NCBI GenBank assembly: GCA_964582985.1
Contig: CAZOUM010000012.1
Span: forward strand, 1-54,602
DNA from: CAZQYB01 sp964582985
Lineage (GTDB): Bacteria > Planctomycetota > Phycisphaerae > Sedimentisphaerales > Anaerobacaceae
Direction: 5' to 3'
Length of the DNA: 54,602 bases
The notes under the pieces are model-generated. The model searched no databases, was not told the origin of the DNA, and worked only from the letters and a program-made list of their open reading frames with translations. The stretch's first letter is position 1. Each line of letters begins with the position of its first letter. The position numbers and the translations under genes were made by a program. Below are positions 49,074 through 54,602 of this stretch, piece after piece.

Positions 49074-49109
49074 GCCGGTTACTTGACGGTAGCCGGCTTT
49101 TCTATTTTT
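49074..49109 (+). terminator. Rho-independent terminator
   Basis: GCCGGTTAC (49074-49082) pairs with GTAGCCGGC (49089-49097) around a TTGACG loop, with one wobble pair. TTTTCTATTTTT follows. It sits 54 bases after the Gfo/Idh stop at 49020. A-rich sequence on the other flank may let it work in both directions. Confidence 0.8.
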
Positions 49110-49235
49110 CAGCTTACAGACTTGTGAACAGAAAAGTACGAAATTCGAGAAAAACCGTAGTAAAAGAGACGTTCAGAGGGGAGCGATTCAGGTCGTTGCC
49201 CCTTTCAAATTACGGAGCAGACGATTCGTTACGAA

Positions 49236-49445
49236 GCCTTTTTCCTGCTCGACTCGGCTCACCCCTTAGGGGCCAGTTGCTTTCGGTACTNNNNNNNNNN
49301 NNNNNNNNNNNNNNNNNNNNNNNNNNNNNNNNNNNNNNNNNNNNNNNNNNNNNNNNNNNNNNNNNNNNNNNNNNNNNNNNNNNNNNNNNNGCCTTTTTCC
49401 TGCTCGACTCGGCTCACCCCTTAGGGGCCAGTTGCTTTCGGTACT
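49236..49445. repeat. 100-N gap flanked by identical 55-bp sequences (assembly artefact)
   Basis: The 55 bases at 49236-49290 are identical to the 55 bases at 49391-49445, on either side of 100 Ns. A perfect 55-base match equals a common assembler k-mer length, so the two contigs most likely overlap there, and the true sequence would lack both the Ns and one copy. The stop end of the TPR gene lies in this duplicated sequence. Confidence 0.9.
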
Positions 49446-50748
49446 TTTCAATTAGATTCAACAGTTCCATCCGCTTGGGATGTTCGGGTTCCAAATTCAG
49501 GGTCATCTGCCATTGTGCAATTGCCTTGGCGTACTTCTGCGCCTCCTCATAGGCGTCGCCGAGCTTGAGGTGCAGGGATGCCGTTTCCGGGCTCTCCTGC
49601 ACGGCCTTGGCCAGGAACTCTATGTATTTATCGAGCCGACCGGCTTGATTATGCCGGTCCGCAACCTTCAAATAAGCATCTACCAAAGCGGATTTATATG
49701 TGGCCTCATCCAGCTCTATGGCTTTTCCCAACAGTTGGAGATACTCGTCATATTGATTGACGCCGAAAGCCGACTGTGCGTAATAGTAATAGAACAGCGC
49801 CTTGTCTTCCTTGGATATCGTTTCTTCGAGTTTCTTAAACTTCTCGTTGGCCCGTTCATATCTGCGGGCATTAAGGTAGATGTTGGCCAGCAAAAACTGA
49901 ATATCGGGGGTGTCTTTGATACCATCGGCTACGGCTTTGGCGACTTGGTAAATCGCACTTTCTTTCGCCGCAGCGTGGAAGACATCTTTCTGACCGGGCA
50001 CAGGCTCAACCAGGTACCAATCGCCGCTTATCGTGCCCGGATTGCCTCCTTTGACTGTAACGGCTGAGATTCTTCCAAAATAGTTCCTCAGGTTAAAGTA
50101 AGCCGAGCCCAGCTTGTAGTGCAAAATAGGCGTCTCCACTCCAAGCCGCAGAGCCGACTGATAAGCCTCAGCCGCCAAAGCAAAGGCATTGCCGGCCAGA
50201 TAAATGTTGCCCAGTTGGTAGTAGTCGGAGCCGCTGTTGGGATTCAACTTGACGGCCTCCTCGAAGTTCTTGCGGGCCTGCTTATAGTCATTCAAATTGT
50301 ACCTGGCCTCGGCCAGAAGATGATACGTCGGATAGTCATGGCGGTACTTGAGCAGCGGATCGAGCACGCCCACCACCTCTTGCCATTTTTTCTGCCTGGC
50401 GTAAATCTCAGCCAGCAATTGCCCGGCTTCGACATGGTCGGGCGTTGTCTCGATGATACCGGCCAGCAGCTTTTGGGCTTCTTTCTCGTTCTCAGCGTAG
50501 TAGTAGGCCCGGGCAAGATACAGCCGGTAACTTACCTTGGTCTCGTCCTCCTTGACCGCCTTCTTAAGCCTTTCAATGGCAAGGTCGTACCTGCCCTGGA
50601 ACAAGGCCTCTCGTCCCTGTTCAAATAGCTTTTCGGCCTCCGAGGTTTTGGCCACCTCCGCATCGTTCCCGGCCACAACAGACAACTGCGACCAACCTGT
50701 CGAAATCAGTCCAAGCGTCGCTATTAGGACTAAGATAGACATCCGCAT
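49414..50748 (-). CDS. exported TPR repeat protein
   Basis: A 444-residue protein; AAGGAG is about 8 bases before ATG 50746-50748. A signal peptide is present (about residues 1-21, ending GWS). The mature part is almost wholly TPR repeats, e.g. AEKLFEQGREALFQGRYDLA, YHLLAEARYNLNDYKQARKN and the last unit EEAQKYAKAIAQWQMTLNL. TPR proteins act as scaffolds; the exported form may organise envelope complexes. The stop lies in the duplicated sequence next to the gap. It is 125 bases downstream of another TPR gene on the same strand. Confidence 0.9.
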   Translation of the reverse strand: MRMSILVLIATLGLISTGWSQLSVVAGNDAEVAKTSEAEKLFEQGREALFQGRYDLAIERLKKAVKEDETKVSYRLYLARAYYYAENEKEAQKLLAGIIETTPDHVEAGQLLAEIYARQKKWQEVVGVLDPLLKYRHDYPTYHLLAEARYNLNDYKQARKNFEEAVKLNPNSGSDYYQLGNIYLAGNAFALAAEAYQSALRLGVETPILHYKLGSAYFNLRNYFGRISAVTVKGGNPGTISGDWYLVEPVPGQKDVFHAAAKESAIYQVAKAVADGIKDTPDIQFLLANIYLNARRYERANEKFKKLEETISKEDKALFYYYYAQSAFGVNQYDEYLQLLGKAIELDEATYKSALVDAYLKVADRHNQAGRLDKYIEFLAKAVQESPETASLHLKLGDAYEEAQKYAKAIAQWQMTLNLEPEHPKRMELLNLIEKYRKQLAPKG

Positions 50749-50873
50749 AATCGTATCTCCTTAACAAGAATGCAAAAATCCAAGATTAAAAATCAAAATT
50801 GTGGAATCGCCGCTTTGCGGCGATGACCTCCTTATTTTTACATTTTGATATTTGCTTTTTAATATCCGTCACT

Positions 50874-53800
50874 TTATAGCCTGTAAGCTTTGATCCAGTT
50901 AATCTGTTCGCGTGCCTTCTGGACCATCGGGCCTCTGGGGAAGTTATTGATATAATTGGTATAAGCATCCATCGCGTTTACCCACTGGCCCAGATACTCA
51001 TAGTTCTCGGCAATAGCAAACTGGGCGTTGCCGGCCTTCGGGCTGCGACGGTAGTTCCGCAAAAAGGCCTTGTAGGCCTCGATGGCCTCGGCATACTTGC
51101 GCTGGCGCTCGTAGTGCTGGGCAATTCGCCAGCTCGCGTTTTCGGCAACGCTGGTGCCGCTGAACTGTCTTACGATTTCCAGCCAGGCTGCCACGGCGGC
51201 GCCGGCGTCCTTCAACCGTTCATCATAAATAGTCGCCATTCTCAGCAGGGCATCGCCGGCCTTGTCGGCTTCGGCAATCTTCGATGCATTCTTGTATGCG
51301 CTGACTGCTTTGCGCAGTGCAGCGTTGACCTTGTCCTGACGGTCGGCCAGTTGCACGGCCGTGAGAGCTTCGGCAAAGTAGACGGCCCCACCGGCGGCAA
51401 GTGCAACATTTGTCCCCAATTCCGATTGTTGGGCCACCGCCCCCCTGGCCTCTTCCAACTCGGCCATATCCTTCTTGCCGGCAAGTTTCAGAGATGCAAT
51501 TAGTTCGGCCTGTTTGCCCCGCTGCCGCACACGTAGGTCTTGTACCTTTGCGTAGGCCTGGCGCTGAGCAACTTCCTCAGCCTTTTCGAGCGTTTGTGCC
51601 CGTGTTGCCCCGGCAAGTCTGTTGGCCTCGTCCTCGTAGCTCTTGCCAACCATAAACAGTGCATCGTCGGCTAAAGGACTGCCGGGATACCGCTTGCCCA
51701 CGATTCTCAAGGCATCACGCGCCTTATCCATCTCTCCCATAGCCACGTAGGTCGTACCGACTGCGTAGAGGGCATCATCAGCCCTGTGGCTCTTGGGCCA
51801 ATTCGCTGCTACCTTACGGTACTCGATTATCGCTTTGACCCGGTTGGCCAACTGGTCCGACACAATCTCTGCAATTTGATACTGGGCCTCAAAGGCTTTG
51901 CGTTGTTCTTTCTCGTCCACCAACATCTGGTATCGGATAAGGTCCTTGAGGAGACCAATCCGGCGTTTTGCTTCGCCAGCGCGGCCGTCTCTGCGGTAGT
52001 CCCGCTGGTATTCCTCGTAGGCCGTCATTGCCTGCAGCCACTGACTGAGATTGATGGTGCATTCGGCGATGGACCACTTGGCTTCTCTGACCCAATCGCC
52101 GGAAGGGAACTCGTCTATGACCCGACGATATGCGGCGATGGCTTCGTCCCACGCTTCGTTAGTCTGATGAACCTGGCCTATCGTCGTTAGGGCCTGTCCT
52201 GCCTGCGGATGACGCGGGAAACTGTCTACGAACATCTCCAGGACGTGCAATGCCTCTACCCAGCGTTTCTCATTCTTCAACCGGACGCCAATCTGGTAAA
52301 TCTGATTTTGGATGCCGGTATCGCGTCCGCCGCGAGCCATGTTGACTTCCTGATAGGCCTCTGCAGCCCGAAGCGGCTGTTTCAGATTGTTCTGGTAGGT
52401 TTGGGCAATCCTCAGAGCAGCTTCCTGAGCCAAATGGTGCGTAGGATAACGTATCATCATTCCGTTCCAGACGGTAATCGCTTCGTCATAATAGGCTCTG
52501 TTGGCGAGCTCGCCGGAGATATCCCACAGCATATTCGGTACAGTTCCAATTCTGGGGTGGTCATAATACTTATCAGCCAGCAGCAGCAACTCTTCGGCTG
52601 CCCGCACATACTGGCCGCGAGCCAGCGTGGGGCTGAAGGCATCGACCACTCTGGCCTGTGTAAGGAAACTGTTTGCGATGTCCCACTGGGCCTGCTGTAC
52701 ACGTTTTCGCTCTTTTGGAAAGCTCTTTACAACACTAACCAGCTCACCACGGCCCTTATTGAAGCGTCGGGCCACTTCCGCTAGCATCAACTGCTTGGAA
52801 GGCTTGTCCTCAACCGGCTGGGCCGCCCAGGCAAGATAGTCACGGGCGATTCCGAGCCGAAGCTGAGGAAGCTCTTTGTCGGTCGGGTTGTCCTTTAGGA
52901 ATCGTTCAGTCAGCTTGGCAGCCCGCTGCCATTGGTTGAGCGTCCGCCAGTGGTCAATCATAACCTTGATTTCGCCACGGCTTTGCTCGGCGGTGCTTGT
53001 CTTCGGGTATTTCTTGCGGATTCCCTGGAAGATTTCATAAGCGGCATTGAGGGCTTTTTCCTGGCGCGCGATTTCCTCATCGGGCAAAACGGGCACATGG
53101 CGCCGGGCCTGAGCTTTTTGTTCTTTAGGCCGACGTATCGGCCGATATGTGAGTTCCTCGCGAAGCCTGGCAATCTGGGCCGCCCGAGTCGCCTCCTGCT
53201 GACGAATAGCCGCTACAAGACGCGTGTCTGCGAGCTTGAGACCGGCTGCGCCCGCATACTCCCCGTTAGCGTTAAGTCCAAGCGTGGGCGCCTTCGCATA
53301 TGATCCCATGGCCGATTCATCGCTGGATCGCACCTTGCCGGCCGGCGCGGGAGAACTCATCGAAACTCGGCCGCTCACAAGAACGCTCGTCTCCGCTGAA
53401 ATCTCACTTAGTGCATAACCAGCTCTTCCGTATCCTTCTCCATGTTTACTATCGTGCGCATCCTGCGGACGAGGTGTTTCTTTCAACGTCAGCGAAGTCA
53501 GCACCTGCTTAGCGTGGTCCGGCATCGCTTTGCCTAACTGACACAGGCCGCGACAGAACTCAATCCGCTCAACGCGGCGAATTGCCAGGTCCTTCGCGAG
53601 CCCCGCCCCTCCCTGAGGGGCGAGGGCGAGCAACTCGGCATAGATACCGTCGGCCACATCCCAGGCATCGGCTTTAGCATATTCAAGGGCAACGGCCATA
53701 ATCTTTTCGACCACCCGGCCAAGCAGCACGCTTTCGGGATTGGCCTTGATAAAGTCTTTGTAGGCCTTGATGGCCGCGGCGAATTCTCCACTTATTTTTG

Positions 53801-54602
53801 CAGGAGGCACTTTGGGCTCTTTCTGCTCCTTCATTTGCTTTGACAGAGCCAGGCGGGCTTTGGCATTCAGCGCAGTAGCGGCAGCAAACACGGCACGCTC
53901 AGCCGGGCTGCTGGCACCTGGTATCGGTTGCGAAAGTACTTTGACCTTCCTGGCAAACACCGCAAAGTCACGGTATACTCCGACCGCAACGTCATAGGCC
54001 CTGTACCTTTCGAAATGCCGTGCAATCTGGAACACCTTCGCCACCGCCTGGTTGCGCAGTGCGCCAGAGGAGCATTCGGAGATAAACTTCGTATAGGCTT
54101 CGATTGCCGTCTTGAAAGCCGGCGTCAACGTAAGTTTCTCTGAGGCATTGTACTGTTTCAGAAGAAAGTTGAGCTCTCGCACAGCCATTTCGAATTTCAG
54201 GTTCGCAAGCTGCAGCTTCGCGTACTCATCGGCGGCGGTAACAGCTCTGGAGGTTTTGACCTTTATGGCTTCTTCGGCGGTATCAAAGTACTCAAGCCTT
54301 TTGTAGTGTCCGACTATGCTGTCCCACACTCTTCGAGCCTGGGTCAGGAAAGGGTCATCTTCGTCTAATCCCTCTTGCGCCGCATAGCAAAGCTCCAGCG
54401 CTTCATTGAGCACTGGGTCAAGCTTTCGCGGCACGGTCAGTCCCGCGGCCATTAAACGATTGTGCTCGCTGAACACCTGCTGCCTCCACAGTTTGACAAC
54501 AGCCAGCCCGGCCTGTCTCTGCTGTGCCTCCGGCAGCGATTCTGCCAGTTGCCTGTACGCCTCCTGAGCGACTTTATAGTGTCTATGTTTGACCCAAAGC
54601 TT
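50874..54602 (-). CDS. large TPR repeat protein, N-terminus beyond the right edge
   Basis: The frame is open for more than 1200 residues and continues past the window edge: the 42 codons upstream of the first possible GTG (54476) are also open and look like protein (QEAYRQLAESLPEAQQRQ). So the true start is outside. The visible part is made of TPR and Sel1-like helical repeats (AIAAYRRVIDEFPSGDWVREA, ADDALFMVGKSYEDEANR, AIEAYKAFLRNY), similar to outer-membrane lipoprotein BamD/YbgF-type units. It ends INWIKAYRL. A palindromic element (53600-53626) is embedded in frame. Likely periplasmic or envelope scaffold; exact role unknown. Confidence 0.85.
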   Translation of the reverse strand, partial: KLWVKHRHYKVAQEAYRQLAESLPEAQQRQAGLAVVKLWRQQVFSEHNRLMAAGLTVPRKLDPVLNEALELCYAAQEGLDEDDPFLTQARRVWDSIVGHYKRLEYFDTAEEAIKVKTSRAVTAADEYAKLQLANLKFEMAVRELNFLLKQYNASEKLTLTPAFKTAIEAYTKFISECSSGALRNQAVAKVFQIARHFERYRAYDVAVGVYRDFAVFARKVKVLSQPIPGASSPAERAVFAAATALNAKARLALSKQMKEQKEPKVPPAKISGEFAAAIKAYKDFIKANPESVLLGRVVEKIMAVALEYAKADAWDVADGIYAELLALAPQGGAGLAKDLAIRRVERIEFCRGLCQLGKAMPDHAKQVLTSLTLKETPRPQDAHDSKHGEGYGRAGYALSEISAETSVLVSGRVSMSSPAPAGKVRSSDESAMGSYAKAPTLGLNANGEYAGAAGLKLADTRLVAAIRQQEATRAAQIARLREELTYRPIRRPKEQKAQARRHVPVLPDEEIARQEKALNAAYEIFQGIRKKYPKTSTAEQSRGEIKVMIDHWRTLNQWQRAAKLTERFLKDNPTDKELPQLRLGIARDYLAWAAQPVEDKPSKQLMLAEVARRFNKGRGELVSVVKSFPKERKRVQQAQWDIANSFLTQARVVDAFSPTLARGQYVRAAEELLLLADKYYDHPRIGTVPNMLWDISGELANRAYYDEAITVWNGMMIRYPTHHLAQEAALRIAQTYQNNLKQPLRAAEAYQEVNMARGGRDTGIQNQIYQIGVRLKNEKRWVEALHVLEMFVDSFPRHPQAGQALTTIGQVHQTNEAWDEAIAAYRRVIDEFPSGDWVREAKWSIAECTINLSQWLQAMTAYEEYQRDYRRDGRAGEAKRRIGLLKDLIRYQMLVDEKEQRKAFEAQYQIAEIVSDQLANRVKAIIEYRKVAANWPKSHRADDALYAVGTTYVAMGEMDKARDALRIVGKRYPGSPLADDALFMVGKSYEDEANRLAGATRAQTLEKAEEVAQRQAYAKVQDLRVRQRGKQAELIASLKLAGKKDMAELEEARGAVAQQSELGTNVALAAGGAVYFAEALTAVQLADRQDKVNAALRKAVSAYKNASKIAEADKAGDALLRMATIYDERLKDAGAAVAAWLEIVRQFSGTSVAENASWRIAQHYERQRKYAEAIEAYKAFLRNYRRSPKAGNAQFAIAENYEYLGQWVNAMDAYTNYINNFPRGPMVQKAREQINWIKAYRL
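53600..53626 (-). repeat. GC-rich palindromic element inside a coding sequence (copy C)
   Basis: GCCCCGCCCCT (53600-53610), loop CCCTG, and AGGGGCGAGGGC (from 53616) form a stem with one mismatch. The first arm is identical to copy A at 33645. It is read in frame by the TPR gene as LAPQGGAGL. Confidence 0.65.

Overview
The window looks like planctomycete chromosome, most likely from the Phycisphaerae/Sedimentisphaerales side and probably a metagenome scaffold. This is inferred from gene content: a secreted beta-helix protein with a dockerin-like tail, a FlgI-like lipoprotein with HEAT-like repeats, several twin-arginine Gfo/Idh/MocA oxidoreductases, three DUF6807 proteins, sugar-phosphate isomerase-like TIM barrels, large TPR proteins, and repeated AT-rich intergenic words. 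No rRNA, tRNA or CRISPR array was recognised. A 100-N gap at 49291-49390 has the same 55 bp on both sides, so it is probably an assembly artefact.

Layout. 1-5.1 kb is accessory sequence: the end of an IS66 element, a secreted beta-helix protein, a nuclease-like orphan next to a restriction-enzyme remnant, an HNH-AP2 endonuclease, and YjbQ. 5.2-11.1 kb holds the FlgI-like lipoprotein, SMC and a small zinc-ribbon membrane protein. An IS200-type element follows at 11.2-11.75 kb. 12-18.6 kb holds an M16 peptidase pair (one partner without the zinc motif), a secreted GH116 glycosidase with an RbsD/FucU-like lipoprotein, and a hypothetical protein.

18.9-31.7 kb is a long plus-strand run for hexuronate use: SSS transporter, two URO-D family proteins, PPi-type phosphofructokinase, tagaturonate epimerase (UxaE), SDR fructuronate reductase, HAD hydrolase, LarA-family nickel racemase/epimerase, 6-phosphogluconate dehydrogenase, a small membrane protein, and uronate isomerase (UxaC). 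The usual UxuA/KdgK/KdgA genes are absent from the window. The LarA-like and Gnd genes suggest an alternative route, mannonate to gluconate to 6-phosphogluconate to ribulose-5-phosphate. This is an inference.

31.7-37.7 kb is a minus-strand nucleic-acid cluster: PolX, THEP1 NTPase, DUF429, a Clp1/Grc3-type polynucleotide kinase, RtcA and a small methyltransferase. 37.8-49 kb is a secreted carbohydrate-type cluster: TIM barrel, lipoprotein, IS1380 remnant, four Gfo/Idh/MocA proteins and three DUF6807 proteins. 49.4 kb to the end holds two minus-strand TPR proteins, the last running off the window.

The observations most worth following are a GC-rich palindromic element lying in frame inside three unrelated genes (18471-18504, 33645-33669, 53600-53626), the proposed uronate-to-pentose-phosphate route, and the RNA-end-processing gene pair.
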